Shown here piece after piece: positions 10,821 through 22,732 of a stretch of 64,000 nt of DNA. Location of the stretch: positions 11,820,633 through 11,884,632 of the forward strand of contig OZ037769.1 of assembly GCA_964035545.1 (NCBI GenBank), read 5' to 3'. Source of the DNA: Bugula neritina (lineage: Eukaryota; Bryozoa; Gymnolaemata; Cheilostomatida; Bugulidae). The notes under the pieces are model-generated. The model did no database searches, was not told the DNA's origin, and saw only the letters and a program-made list of their open reading frames with translations. Position 1 is the stretch's first letter, and each line of letters begins with the position of its first letter. A program made the translations under genes and the position numbers.

Positions 10821-11765
10821 GATTTAAATCTATTGTGCTTTTAAATTCTAACAGTTTATCGGTTTTAACTAAAATGAACCCAGTTTAATCAATTTTATGA
10901 AGCATAAAGATTACTGATATCCAGATTAAATTTAAATGTTATGAAATTGATTGCAGATAATATGTAAACAATTTTGGTATTTTTTATGACTTTTTGCATG
11001 TTTAGTAACTGTATAGAGTGTAGTTTTAAATATAGGCAAAAATCGAAAAAAAATGCGTCAATTTAATCCAAAATTTTTCCATGAAGGAACAATATATAAA
11101 CGTTCAGTTTTTAATATAACATAATATATACCAACATCTTTAAAATGAAACCATTTTTAAAAAAATTCATATATACCCACATTGAGTTTTCTCTTCGTGA
11201 AATAGCGCATAATTTAAAAATTTTAAGATTTCAACATGAAATTGTGATGAAACTTATGCCAGTAAAAAGCTAAAAGTTTTTTAATGCAATATATATAATA
11301 TAGTTGTTGGGTGCTAAAAATATCAAGATCATAGCTTTTTGTAAAAGGTGAGTTTTAAGTGCCTGAAAATTGAAAATTTTGAAAAATTGCCAAATTTTTG
11401 GCCTAAAAACGTCATGCAACAGAAAATTTTTCTCAACATTTATGGCAGATTTGATGTTTTAATTTAAATAAAATCATGTGAAACTATCATCTATAAAAGT
11501 ATGAAAGGTTTGTCTTGAATCGTCTCCGAGATATAAACCCATGAAGTTGGCCTTCGGTACGGAAACCCATGAAAAAAGTACCGATTTTTTACCAAACCTT
11601 TGCTCACAAAAAGTGCCGTAACTACAAAACTATTAGGAATTAAGGGCTAATATTTGATATTTTTTCAATTGACATATTTTGGAATACCATACTAAAGTCT
11701 CGAAAAATCTGAGACAGATCGGTGAAAATCCTCAAAAACCTTGTTGAGTTGGCGTGGAATGACCC
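10821..11765 (+). repeat. Right terminal inverted repeat of the 3.6-kb transposon
   Basis: Inverse complement of 8163-8967 with scattered substitutions and some extra sequence (about 10.9-11.03 kb) absent from the left arm. Confidence 0.8.
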
Positions 11766-11767
11766 TA

Positions 11768-13369
11768 TACCATATTTGATAAAAATTAAACCTTAATTTC
11801 CTCAATATAAATATTATAATGAATTTGGGCAGAGCAACTTCATACTAGCAGACACATTTGTGTCACTTATAATGAAAAAAAACAACCAGGAAAATAATTT
11901 CTCAACCTTGCTAAAGGTTTTATTTGCAGGTAAAGCAGACAACATAAATATATGAAACTTTCATAACATGTATGTGGGTAAATAAATTTAAAATGGAAAT
12001 TGTCAAAATTTACCAAACTTTAATTTTGTTTGCAAAATGTATAATTTGTTCTTAAAATAGTAATTAGTATGCTGCATATTGTCTCTGTAGAGGTAGTATC
12101 AGCAAGTGATTGCATGCCACTTAATAGTATAGTATGATGGAGATATGAGAACAGAAAGAAAAAGAAGGAAGTGCAAAATAAAATGTACCTTACACTATAC
12201 GCCAAAGAAAGTGATTGTGAAGATAAATTAAAAACAGTATGTTCATGTTCATATACACAACAAACACAATAAAACATGCATGTATTAATATTATATTATT
12301 GATAATTATGGCATCAAGGTGTTTTGAGTGAAAGTAGATATGAAGCAGGAACAAATGTACATGATGATAATCTGGAGATGTTAGTATAGCCGAAGTCTTG
12401 AAGAAGATTACGTGTGAAGAGATAGAGTTTATTCTGAGAGTGTATATATAGACATAAGATATGTTGATGAGTTGATCAGCTTTAATTTCTTTCTTACTAT
12501 CAACTAACTACTCTACGTCCATCGGCCTTACAGTGTAGAGAAACTGTTTTTATAAGCTATGGGCGGTTTGTAGTCAATAAGTCATTTATTATCCGTGTTG
12601 GAGTGTGTTGAATAACTCTATTACATTTACTTTCATTAGAGTCAAACGTTTTTATCCTGCAAGGTAAAATCTTTATAATGTTAGTGTCAATATATACAGT
12701 CTTCCTAATCACAAATTTAACTATTATATTTCAATGCATCTATTATATAGCCTAACAATTCAATCTAATTATATTATCAAAATTCAAATTTGTTAAAATT
12801 ATGCTCAAATATGGGTAAACCTTATTTTCAACAATCAAGCAGTTGACACAATGTCATCAATCGTACACTTGATTTCTGAACTAGCATCAAGCAAAGTCAA
12901 TTTTTTTTTCCTGCGTTACTCTGTTACTAGCTGTACAAAAGTTCTTTATAGTTGAATACTTGGTATTTGTCAATGTTATTAACTTTTACTTTTACCTTGT
13001 ATTTGGACTACAGCTCTGCTAACCATTAAGTTTTAAATTTAGTCTTTTTACATTACTCTGCTATTAGGTGTACAGAAGTTTCTATGTTCTTTTTTTTAGA
13101 AATATAAAATATGTAATATATTAGGTATTGCAATTTAGCAGAGATAGTACGCGCTGTAGTATTTTATACCATAGCAACTTTCACTATAATGATTATATTT
13201 GTGAGTGAGTTCAAATTGAGACATCCTTCATGCATTACGTTATGCAGCTCTCAACTCCATGTCAAGGGGAGATTATAATCATGATTATCAAAGAATTGGC
13301 AGGCCTTTATTTTGTCTTTGAGTATGGAATGTAAGCTATTGAGTATGTTAATGTATATACATACAGTTA
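11768..13369. other. Non-coding DNA between the 3.6-kb transposon and the Polinton
   Basis: AT-rich, no recognisable coding or repeat structure. Confidence 0.4.
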
Positions 13370-13375
13370 CATGTA

Positions 13376-13690
13376 AGTAGTATATATGGAGCATATCGGG
13401 TAGTGAATTGTGGTGGTGGTTCTATATGTTATAAAGGGAAGGCCTGTGTGGCGGTGCTGCAGTGGTGGTGCAGTGGTGGTACCCGCATTACGCTACGTTG
13501 ATAGGCCAGTGATTAACGACTTAGCGGTTATTGATAAATAATGTTGATAATATTGCCGATGAATAATTAGATATACCTGCGCTGGTTTAAATTATATAAG
13601 GCGTAATAATAATTATCGCAGAGCATTCCTTCCTGGTGCACTCGAGAGCGGAGGAAGTATCACGCATGCCACCTACAAGAAGTGGATCAA
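13376..13690 (+). repeat. Polinton left terminal inverted repeat
   Basis: Matches the inverse complement of 31822-32225 from the terminal AGTAGTATATATGG to GCATGCCACCTAC. The right copy has roughly 120 bp more (about 31922-32043) than the left, either an insertion there or a deletion here. Confidence 0.92.
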
Positions 13691-13721
13691 GACGTATAAA
13701 CTTGATGAAAATATTAGGAGG

Positions 13722-14085
13722 ATGTCTACAAAGCAGAATTTCTATTTCTATCTAGATGAAAAAGTAAAGAGAGTTATAAGAGAAATTATAAAAAAAGAAT
13801 GCACGTGGATAACAAATCAATTGAAACCAGATGCAAAGTGGTGTAATTCATGTTACCTACTGAACCCCACTGGTGTTAACTATTCAGAGACAGCACTGAG
13901 AATGTACTTAAAAGAAGCCATCTCCGCATCAATCTTTTCCAGCTATCTCATTGTATATTGTCTTCAGATGAAGTCATTCACGCTGAACACCTCCATAATT
14001 TTTGGCTTAGCTCATGGGGAACCAGAGAGGAAATTGCAGCACTAACCAGGCGTGTCTCTCCCTATTTTGGTCTAAGACCAGTATA
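13722..14085 (+). pseudogene. Unassigned Polinton ORF next to the left TIR
   Basis: A 107-codon frame opens with ATG at 13722 and is Lys/Arg-rich at its start. Midway, the alternative frame reads more like protein (SSWGTREEIAALTRRVSPYF, ending in a stop near 14085), which suggests a frameshift around 13930-13950. I do not recognise the family. It lies between the TIR and the ATPase, where Polintons often carry an accessory gene. Confidence 0.35.
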
Positions 14086-14480
14086 GATAAAAGCACCTGT
14101 ATTAGTAATTTGAATAGCACTGTTGTTGAATGTCTTGAGACAGATGGACGGTGTACTAACAAACGTAGAGAGTCTCATCTCTGCTAAAAGAACTGTTGCA
14201 GTAAGAAACAACTCTTTAGTTAACCAACAAATTACAGGTAGAAAAAAATAATTGCCTACCTACTGTTGGCGGTGACAATTATCTCACTACATTCCACTAT
14301 CTTAGGATTGAAGGAAAACAACAGCGGTCTTGCAGAACAATATATAAGCAGCTTTAAAAGTACTCTACCCGCACTAGAAGAGGTAAAAAACACAACAACT
14401 AACTCATCTACAACCAGAATGCTCCTGGACGTCATCTATAGTTAGAACGAGGAAATACAACAACCATTGTTGTATAAAAC
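14086..14480. other. Degraded Polinton DNA
   Basis: Stop-rich in all frames; nothing recognisable between the accessory frame and the ATPase start. Confidence 0.4.
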
Positions 14481-15079
14481 ATGGAGTCCTTTGATATTTG
14501 TCTCAAATCTCTATTTAAGTCTATAGTAGCCTGACCTACAGGCTCAGGAAAAACACACATATTGTTAGCAACCCACCTCCTAAAAAAATTATCTACTGCT
14601 ACGGTGTATGGCAGAAAGCATTTGTTAGCATTTAGGGTGTCAAGTTTCATAAAGGATTACTTAACATCAACGAAGCAATACCTAGAGATGGTGAAGCTAG
14701 ATGGTTAATCATAGACAATATAATTGACAAGGCAAATGAGCAAATGGATGAACTTTACACCAAATTTAGTCATCGTATGAACATCAGTGTTTTTTTTGTT
14801 GTGCAAAACCTATTCCGGAAGCAGCAACATACAATGTCACTAAACACCCATTACTTGTTTTTATTTAAAAACCCAAGAGACAGCTTTTTTATATCGCATC
14901 TGGCTAAGCAAGTATATCCTCATATTTCCAAGTTCATGATCGAGGCCTATCAAAACGCCACTCAAAAGCCTCATTCCTATCTGTTAGTGGATTTGAAGCA
15001 GAACACTGATAATCGACTACGTCTTATTGGAGATTTCGCTTTTCATGACGGTGTAAAAACTGTATGCACGGCTAAATAA
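14481..15079 (+). pseudogene. Polinton genome-packaging ATPase (ATP)
   Basis: Starts MESFDICLKSLFKSIVA and runs into PTGSGKT, a Walker A motif, at 14535-14555. The codon just before it, normally Gly, is TGA (14532-14534). A frameshift in the A-run at 14582-14588 is followed by a second TAG at 14633-14635. After that the frame continues with RWLIIDN, a Walker B block in which the second Asp is Asn, then NISVFFVVQNLF, SLNTHYLFLFKNPRD and PHSYLLVDLK, all hallmarks of the Polinton/adintovirus FtsK-HerA ATPase that pumps DNA into capsids. It ends at TAA 15077-15079, 31 bp before the next gene. Reads on the opposite strand here are shadows. Confidence 0.85.
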
Positions 15080-15109
15080 GCTATAAAACTTTAATTCACC
15101 GTTTTTATT

Positions 15110-15463
15110 ATGCCTTACTTAGCTAACTACAACGGTGGAAACATGTCTCAGAGAATTAAGAGAAACTTTAAATCTTTTCAAGCGTTAGCCAAAGCAAATA
15201 AAGCGATCAAGTCTGATATGATAGCCACAGCTAGCAAAGATTTAATTTTAAGTCTGGTTGACTGCGCGAGTGATATTATAAAAGGCAATGTGCGACTGAC
15301 ACTCGCCCAGTTTCATCGCCTGACATGATACAGAGTAGAACTAGAGCACTTGGTCAAGCCCAGAACCTCTCAAAGAGATAGGAAAACTGTTCTACAAAAG
15401 GGAGGATTTTTAGGAACATTAGTTTGGCCGTTACTAGAATTACTTCTTGGACCACAAAGATGA
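15110..15463 (+). pseudogene. Small conserved Polinton protein (one nonsense codon)
   Basis: Begins MPYLANYNGGNMSQRIKR, continues as a basic helical protein with LILSLVDCASDIIKGN, and meets TGA at 15326-15328. The same frame then carries on for 45 codons through a basic stretch into LQKGGFLGTLVWPLLELLLG, a Gly-rich hydrophobic tail. This architecture (basic helices, then KGGFL plus hydrophobic end) matches a small protein that recurs beside the ATPase and integrase in animal Polintons; I believe its role is unassigned. The TGA fits a CGA-to-TGA transition. Its stop (TGA 15461-15463) overlaps the ATG of the next gene (15460-15462). Confidence 0.7.
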
Positions 15464-16196
15464 AATTTGATAAAAATTATTTCCTCATTGACAATGATCA
15501 TTACCAACAATTAGTTTTGTCACAAAATGCCACCAACAACAAAGACATATTTACTCATCCTGATGCAAAGCTTGCCAAGCTCGGACAGAAGAAAATGGAG
15601 CAAATTGCTGACAGTGAAACTCTTACAGGTTCTGAAAAAATTCAACAACACTCACAAATTCCTAAGCAGTATTTAGAAAATTTTAGAGACGCTGTGCAAA
15701 TTAAAAGAAAACAAGCCTTGTTAGGTACTCCAGCTTCAACCAAAATCACAGGATTAACTAATGAAATAACCTCCGCCCCACAACAGGAATTAGAGAAGGT
15801 AATTAAACAACCACCGACTGAAACCGAAAGAAAGCAAAGGTTAATAATTGAAGCAGAAGATGGTGATAATCCAGGTCTCACAACGGAAAAAATTGTCAGA
15901 AACGAGTTGAAGCCCGTAAACTCTTACACAGCATTTCAAAAACTAACACTCTACGATGGTCAGATGATGGTAAAATTATATATCAGAGAAAAACGATAAG
16001 AGGCTCAGATATAAAGCAGCTAGTGGCAGATAAAGTTGACACGCCACTTAAGCAAGAGTCAAAGAAATCTGTATTACAAAAGTTTAACGAAATTTCTAAC
16101 CAGGAAGGAATTTCTACAAGACAGTGGGGAGCGGGCGTGAGCACCTACAGAGATTTTAAGAAGCGAATAAAAAACAAATGGCATTGTCATGAGTAG
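15460..16196 (+). pseudogene. Conserved Polinton protein upstream of integrase (frameshifted)
   Basis: Starts MKFDKNYFLIDNDHYQQL with ATG overlapping the previous stop, the tight packing of a viral operon-like array. It has a Gln/Lys/Glu-rich middle and, after a one-base slip near 15945-15955, a C-terminal block RWSDDGKIIYQRKTI then GSDIKQLVADKV and a Lys-rich end. This W-x-DDGKI-x(5-8)-GS-x-I-x-x-LV pattern recurs in Polinton ORFs next to integrase; its function is unknown to me. The stop TAG (16194-16196) overlaps the integrase ATG at 16189. Confidence 0.65.
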
Positions 16197-17379
16197 GCTC
16201 TCTCAACTTTACTTCACTCCAAGAATAAAAACATCTCTAGGAGATGTCAAAAGATTAATATCACGTCATAATTCACCTTACAAAATCAAAGTCGCAAATG
16301 CCAAAAAATGGCTACGCAGCCGAGAAGCCTACTCTCTCCACAAACCAGCTAGAAGGAAGTTTACAAGAAGGAAGACTATTGTCTCGGGTATTGGCAAACA
16401 GTTACAAGCTGATCTAATTGATATGCAGAAACTTAAAAAAGAAAATGATGGGATGGCGTACCTCTTGACCGCCATAGATGTTTTCTCTAAACGTGCATGG
16501 GCAATTCCAATTTGTTCAAAATCTGGAGAACATGTGAGTGCGGCGCTAAACAAAATTCTTTCAAATACAGACTTCAGAGCTTTACAGACCGACAAAGGAA
16601 AAAAGTTTTTGAATAAACGCGTTCAAGACCTACTCAAAGAAAACAATGTTCATCATTTCACAATTGAAAATGAAACTATCAAAGCATCAATAGTAGAGCG
16701 CTTAAACATCGTAGGCATCCAGGTTATTTTGATAAAATCAATTACTGTTAATTGAAAGATCATACTTTTTTAGTTACATTAACAAAATATATAAAAAAAA
16801 TCTCAACTCAATATACCAGAAAAAATGAATTAAAATACATGTGTTAATAGCACTGATATTGACGTGACCGTGGCACATGAAAAATCTGAAAGAAGAGTTG
16901 TCTTCTTTTTTTCTATATTGATATATAGAGCTTGTCGTGAAAATAAAGATTTTAAAAAAATATATTGTGACCCTCTGGTAACTTCCAGAATTTAGAAAAT
17001 TGGCTCATATATTTCCTTTCATGTGGACAACAGCTCACTTTTTTTTAAATTTATTTTGAAGCTCTTTTCGTAAAAAATATTTAAAAGTAAAAAATCCAAA
17101 ATTTTTACAAATTAGTTCGGGGCTTGATGTGAAAGGCATTTAGACGAAGATGTCAAGGTCACCATTAATAGATTTATTTTATCACAATACTGCACGGAAA
17201 GTTAATGAAGTGAGCTGAAAATTAGGTTGCTAGCATATTGATATACATTATATTGATTGTTGCAGTATTATTTTTTAAATTTGTTTTATCAGTTATGTTT
17301 AACTTCTTCATAGAGCTGCTGTTAGACTAAGAGTAAGACATAATATTAGCAACAATGATAATAATATTAAATTCACGAA

Positions 17380-17560
17380 GAAGTATCACTATCACTATGA
17401 GTATGACTATGATTATCACTATGAGTATGAGTGTCGTAATCGTATAAATTAATTATGAGTATGAGTATCACTATGACATTAACTCAATCAGTGATTGACT
17501 AATACTGTGAATATGACTATGCATAACTCAATGAGAATATCAATATGAATATGGCTTCTA
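17380..17560. repeat. Subterminal TATCACTATGAGTATGAC-type array (left)
   Basis: Imperfect tandem hexa/dodecamers (TATCAC, TATGAG, TATGAC). A similar array in inverse orientation occurs at about 21300-21400, placing both at comparable distances from the ends of the nested transposon. Confidence 0.6.
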
Positions 17561-18607
17561 ATTCTTGTAACTTTTGACTATGACGATGCTGATAGTGATA
17601 ACCACTGCCAGCCCAAGTCTCATACTAATAGTGATACTATTACTATTGTTTATTAGTATTAATAATTAGTATTACTATTAGTACAACTACTAGTATTACT
17701 CATAGTTCTGTTAATGATGCAGATGATAGTTTTAGAAGTTCTACTTCTACTTTTATAGTACGCTAGATTGTATATGTTGAACTCTACTCATTTTTTACTA
17801 CTAATGCTAATACTAATAGTAATAGTAATAATGATTATAGTTGTTATAATGATAGTAATACTAATGGTAATAATAACTATTTAAATTTGATAATTTATGT
17901 TTTACAACAGCATTATCACTTATCAATTACATTGGTTCATAATATGCTTATTTTAATTTTGCTTTGTGTGTTTTGTCATGTTATAAAATTAAGTTCGTAT
18001 GGTTATTTAATGAACTAGAGAACTAGCCAAATGTTATGTAACAGTTGCAATAATTTACTATAAACTTATTGAAATTTAAAACCTAATTGATATTACTATG
18101 ACATTGATTGTACAGAGGTAGCTAAAATATACATTAAATTACCAATAATTTTAACTCGCCAATACACTATGAGTAGAACAATCAAATGCAATGATAGAAA
18201 ATTAATTAGTCATAGCAGCCCGTTGCTTGAAGAACATCGAGCTACAGGTCTAAAATTATGTAGTTTTGTGATCCATTACATAACAAAATAATTTTTTTCA
18301 AACTGGTTTAATACTTTTATTATGAACACGCTTATCAAAGTAACATGTTTGTGATGTATATTCTATTAAAAAAGCAATCACATCAGGTTTTCAATTTGTA
18401 TGTTGTACAATGTTTATTATGGTGACAAGTTATTAAATCATATGGTTCAGCTTTGTAAAGTAAAGCTGATAAAATAAATACAAGTATGTGATTGTTTTAC
18501 TGCTATATATTAAATTTAAATGAGTTGAATAATATCCTAGTGCAGTGAATTAGATATTTTTTAGCTTTGGTACACCTGTTTGTTATAGGCTAACATTCCA
18601 CCAATAG

Positions 18608-18808
18608 AAGAATGGTGCAAGTAGAAGAAATTTCAGGCGCAGAAAGCTAAGGAGCAGTCAGAATGCTGCCAGAGTTGTGAAGAGGCACTTGGAAAAGCTG
18701 AATTTCAATAATGACATGACATTCGTAACATATCACCCTGGTGTATTTGAACTGACATGGCCAGCAGAGTTCTCGAAGTCACATTCAACAGCTATTTACA
18801 TCATCATG
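18608..18808 (+). CDS. Exon-like frame inside the nested transposon
   Basis: A 67-codon open stretch bounded by a plausible acceptor (CCAATAG at 18601-18607) and donor (GTTAGC from 18809). It begins with a basic segment (RRNFRRRKLRSSQ) and ends AEFSKSHSTAIYIIM. The residue composition looks like protein and differs from surrounding TAT-rich DNA. It is not recognised as a transposase; it could be captured host coding DNA or a second ORF of the element. Confidence 0.3.
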
Positions 18809-19073
18809 GTTAGCTTAAATTTAATTCCTTTATCAGTCTCTAATATATAGTTTGATATCTACTGTAAATTCGCTTAAGGAGCATACACATAACCAAAACT
18901 GAGTTACACTATAGTATTTGTTCTTGAATATATTTACCAAGATAAGTAGATAATTTGCTAATTCATTAACAGTAAAATTATAATGATACAACAATTTTTC
19001 TTTTAGATGATTCAATCAATAACACAAGACACTACAACATGGTTTTGCAATTATAGAGTATTAATTTTCTGGC

Positions 19074-19220
19074 TCTTTCCAAATCTTCATAGAAGGCAAA
19101 GAAAACCACCGTCAGCTTGCCTTTATAACTGAGTGCAAGCTTCTTCCACCTACAGATGATGATAAACAATTTGCGGATGTGGAACTTTCTAATTTTGTTT
19201 ACAATGAAGATAGATTATAG
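19074..19220 (+). CDS. Second exon-like frame inside the nested transposon
   Basis: A frame containing IFIEGKENHRQLAFITE and, further on, KLLPPTDDDKQFADVELSNF ends at a TAG. It does not join the 18608-18808 exon in phase through an obvious acceptor, so either an intron boundary is missed or the gene is broken. Confidence 0.25.
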   Translation, partial: SFQIFIEGKENHRQLAFITECKLLPPTDDDKQFADVELSNFVYNEDRL

Positions 19221-21299
19221 GACATTATTCTTTATGTAAAGATTGTCAAGTTTTGTTATAATTAAGAACAGTTTTAGTTTCAATAAATCAGTTCAACATT
19301 ATGGACATCATTGCACAAACATTTTAATCTTTACTACCTACAAAGGTATCTATCTGATGGACTACTTGAAAATACAAAACTATGCTCCAGATACACAATG
19401 AACTGACCAGCAAAGTTAAAATGAGTTGGAGATGTAGAACATAATATCTTGTTCAAGGCTTTTCCCTGCTGTTGGAACCTTCTACTTCAGAACACTGAAT
19501 TGAACAAACATATGTAGATATATAAAACTTTGCAAACAATAATAATGTGAAATTAGTTGCTAAGTATCACATTGCTAATAAATACAGCGTTGTGTAATGT
19601 TTTATTTAATTTTTTTTTGAGCCATTTGATCTATAGGCCCGCATAGTATTTACTATATTATAACTAATAAATGGCAGACACATTATGTCAGACCAGTCTC
19701 CATTTAAATAGAATAGTGTAGGCTATCAAATTTGTAGAAGTAAAAAACCACATTCTTATTGAGTAAAATACTTACCTTTTTTTTCATGATGCCTCTACTG
19801 CTAAAAAGAGAAGTTTTTATCAATACAGCTCCATCAATCTGTATCCCGATGAAGCTAGTAGTTTAGGAACATTTGTGGCAGGGAGTGTAGGCTGAGCTGC
19901 AGTATAGGTAGAACCCCAACATATGTAATCTATTCAGCACATTATATGTATTATAGAAATTTATTCAAAAAAGAATTTAGAAAATGCTTTATGAAGCATG
20001 AACAAAGTAAAAATTAATGCTGGTGAAAGTAATATCATTACACCCATTAGAGTTACTAGCAGCTATAGCATTAAAATTATGTATTTTTATAAAATGTGTC
20101 TAATTTATGCTACAAAGTTATTACTGCCAAAGGTTACAAAATTTACCAGTCGCATTCATGCAGCTGATGGAGAATAACTAACCTTCACATGCAATAAATA
20201 CAATTAGTAGCTCAATCTAAAACTAATGTTATGAGTATAAGTTATAGTTATTCTAAGGAATAATTGCAAAAAAAGTTACTTAGAGGAATTTAACTCTTAT
20301 TATAATGTAATTATCTTCCAAGATATATTACAACATCACTACTTGGATGCATACAATGTCATATTTATATTGGCATCAACATAATTTTCAATGATTTCCA
20401 ATCTATTAACTTGAGCATTATGATTGTGATTATTTTATAAATAAGGCGATGATTAGGCACTGTTGGTATTTTGGTAAATATAATGGATATATCAAAATTC
20501 CAATGGGTATAGTACTCTAACACAACATTGATACTAATAATTGTAGTCACTTACTCTTAGAGTTAGTGAATGATGATACAGTCATAACAATTTGAATATC
20601 AATCAGCATTAGAGATAGACTGACTGCTTTATAATATTATAGTTATTATGTCAAATTGAATTTATTCACTATAACTAAAAAAATTATGATTATAATTATA
20701 AATTAAAATAATTTAAATATTATATAATATATTGATAATTATTGGAATCATAATTATATTTATTGTTATGATCATTATGATTATAATTATTTAATATTAT
20801 CTTTATGTTTGTATTTAAAGTTGTTCCTTAAATCTAAAGTTGTTTAAGTTTTATAAATTTATTATAATTATATTACTGTATAAGTATTGCTATTAGTATT
20901 AGTATAATTAAATTATTATAATTTATATTTTATTATTTATATTTATTTTACTTTTTATTTTAAGACCAACAGTTCAAATTAATACTTGTGTCGTTTGCTT
21001 TATATTATAACTTAAAAGTATAACTATTAACATAATAATATTAGATTTGCTATTAGTATTACTATGAATATAAATATTTATGTTAATATAGCTATCGGTA
21101 TAACTTATACTTATAGCTATAACTAATATTACAAGTATTACTATTAGTATTACTGTATTAGTTTCGAAACTGATCCTGCTCCGTAACATTAACAATAACA
21201 TACTGATACTGTCATATGATTATCATTATGACTAATAATGGTATTAATAAATATAACCATTGAATATTATTAATAATAGTTCACCAATACTAATAGGCG

Positions 21300-21405
21300 A
21301 TAGTCATAGACTTAGAGTGAGAGTCATAGACATAGACTAGTGATACTCATACTGATAGTCAATGTCATAGTGATAGTGATACTGTGATTCACTGATTCAA
21401 TTACA
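21300..21405. repeat. Subterminal repeat array (right), inverted relative to 17380
   Basis: Contains ATACTGATAGTCAATGTCAT and GTGATAGTGATACTG, which in inverse complement resemble the 17.4-kb array. Confidence 0.55.
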
Positions 21406-22514
21406 AATTTTAAAACTTGGTTTTACGTAGACAACTACTAACCTATAGTTCATCACAAAACGGTTGAAAATCATCATTTACTGCATATTTAAGAGTAATT
21501 TTCTGGTAGTGTGGTCGACATGATAATTGAAATTAAAATAGGAAAAATAATTATTTTGTGATTTACAGCAAGTTACAAACTAGCGAAATGGAATAGTCCA
21601 TTTGAAAACAGTCAAATTAGTTACCTTTCTTGATGTTGCGTAGCTAACGTTAGTTATTAGTAGCCGCCCGAAGAGTAACATTCATGTGATTTGAGCTACG
21701 AATAACGAGAATCTGTGACAAACCCGCTTCTTAATAACTTTACGCGATATAAACTCACGCTACAATAGGGCTATTTTGCCATCCCCACGTCAGAATAGGA
21801 CACGGAGAGCAAGCTCGCGGGCAAGTCTGGGCAAGTCTAAGACACCTAATATGACCACTTTTACTTGCATTTTTGTAGTGTTTCCGTGTAAGAAATTGGA
21901 TAAAATGCTGATAAAACAGTTGAAAAGCATGCAAACTTTTGCTCAAATGTAATAAATAACCTGGATGCTTACGGCCTTTAAACAAAACGTTGCAGACAAC
22001 ACTATACAGGTGGTTCACTTACAAAAAAAGCTCGCGCTACGTCGATGTTCTAGATGATGTAATGGATTCTTATAACAACAGATACTACACCAGTATTGGT
22101 ATGTCACCAAATGAAGTATCAGCAAACAACCAAGAGGATGTATGGCTGAAGATGTATCTTTCTAAGATGCATAAAATACAACCTAAATTGCGAGTGGGTG
22201 ACTACGTCCAAATATCAAAAGCCAGAATGACTTTTGAAAGAAGTTATACAGCTTCGTGGACTACGGAAGTGTATACTATCGACGGCGTTGAAAGAACAAA
22301 CCCTATAGTCTACACGATAAAAGATCTAAGTGATGAAAAAATTCTTGGCACATTTTACGAGCATGAATTGCAACAAGTGACTAAGCCCATTTCCTTTAAG
22401 ATTGAGAAAGTGATGAAATGTCAAAAGCGTGGTAAAAAATATGTCTATTATGTGAAATGGTTAGGATATCTGGATTTGTTTAATCAATGGATTATGCAAG
22501 ATGATTTAGTTTGA

Positions 22515-22732
22515 ACCTGTTAAGTAATGCTTTACATTTCATTTTATATCTGTTACACACAATACTCTGAAATGATGTAAATTCTTTTTTTTGTCAATAT
22601 CTTTTCAACAGCTTTAATTCATGTCTACTATAGTTTCTTCCAGTATTATATCTTTTTATTTTATAATACTTCTATATTAATTGTTGCAATACAATATTTT
22701 AACTACAAACTTCAAGCGCTTAATTGAGTAGC
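22515..22732. other. Spacer between integrase and penton genes
   Basis: AT-rich, no frame; within it the region just before 22733 could hold the promoter of the structural gene block. Confidence 0.3.

Larger units (their letters stand above)
8163..11765 (+). mobile_element. Decayed DNA transposon with long TIRs (GGGTCATTCCACGCC...)
   Basis: The left end GGGTCATTCCACGCCAACTC is matched by its inverse complement ending at 11765. The inverted similarity extends through about 8163-8967 and 10821-11765. Both ends are followed by TA (8161-8162, 11766-11767), a candidate 2-bp target duplication. The core (9.0-10.8 kb) holds a TA/CA microsatellite and the decayed transposase described separately. 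Arms of 0.8-0.9 kb are unusually long for an animal DNA transposon. Confidence 0.8.
16702..21981. mobile_element. Nested DNA transposon (about 5.27 kb) in the integrase gene
   Basis: The left side carries GTAGGCATCCAGGTTATTTT (16711) and the right side the inverse complement of GTAAGCATCCAGGTTATTTA (ending 21972). TTAAAC occurs at both junctions (16702-16707 and 21978-21983), so the target duplication is TTAA, as for piggyBac-like elements, or TTAAAC. Inside each end are similar TATCACTATGAGTATGACTA-type arrays (17.38-17.56 kb and, inverted, 21.30-21.40 kb), in effect long imperfect inverted repeats. No intact transposase was found; two exon-like frames near 18.6 and 19.1 kb are listed separately. 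The superfamily is unsettled because the outermost bases do not match. Confidence 0.75.
16189..22514 (+). pseudogene. Polinton integrase with chromodomain, split by a 5.3-kb insertion
   Basis: The first part (16189-16707) starts MSRLSQLYFTPRIKTSLGDV and contains an rve core: LQADLIDM supplies the first catalytic Asp, FRALQTDKGKKF the second, and the NETIKASIVER region the Glu of a DDE triad. Coding similarity stops at the insertion and resumes right after it (21978) with LYRWFTY, MDSYNNRYYTSIGMSP and RVGDYVQISK. It ends in a chromodomain (FKIEKVMKCQKRGKKYVYYV then KWLGY) that stops at 22512-22514. Ignoring the insertion with one copy of its target site, the frame is continuous, so the gene was intact when hit. 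The integrase inserts the Polinton with 6-bp duplications. Confidence 0.9.

Noticed and set aside
14432-14650. 72-codon minus-strand frame
   Set aside because: Antisense of the Walker A region of the ATPase.
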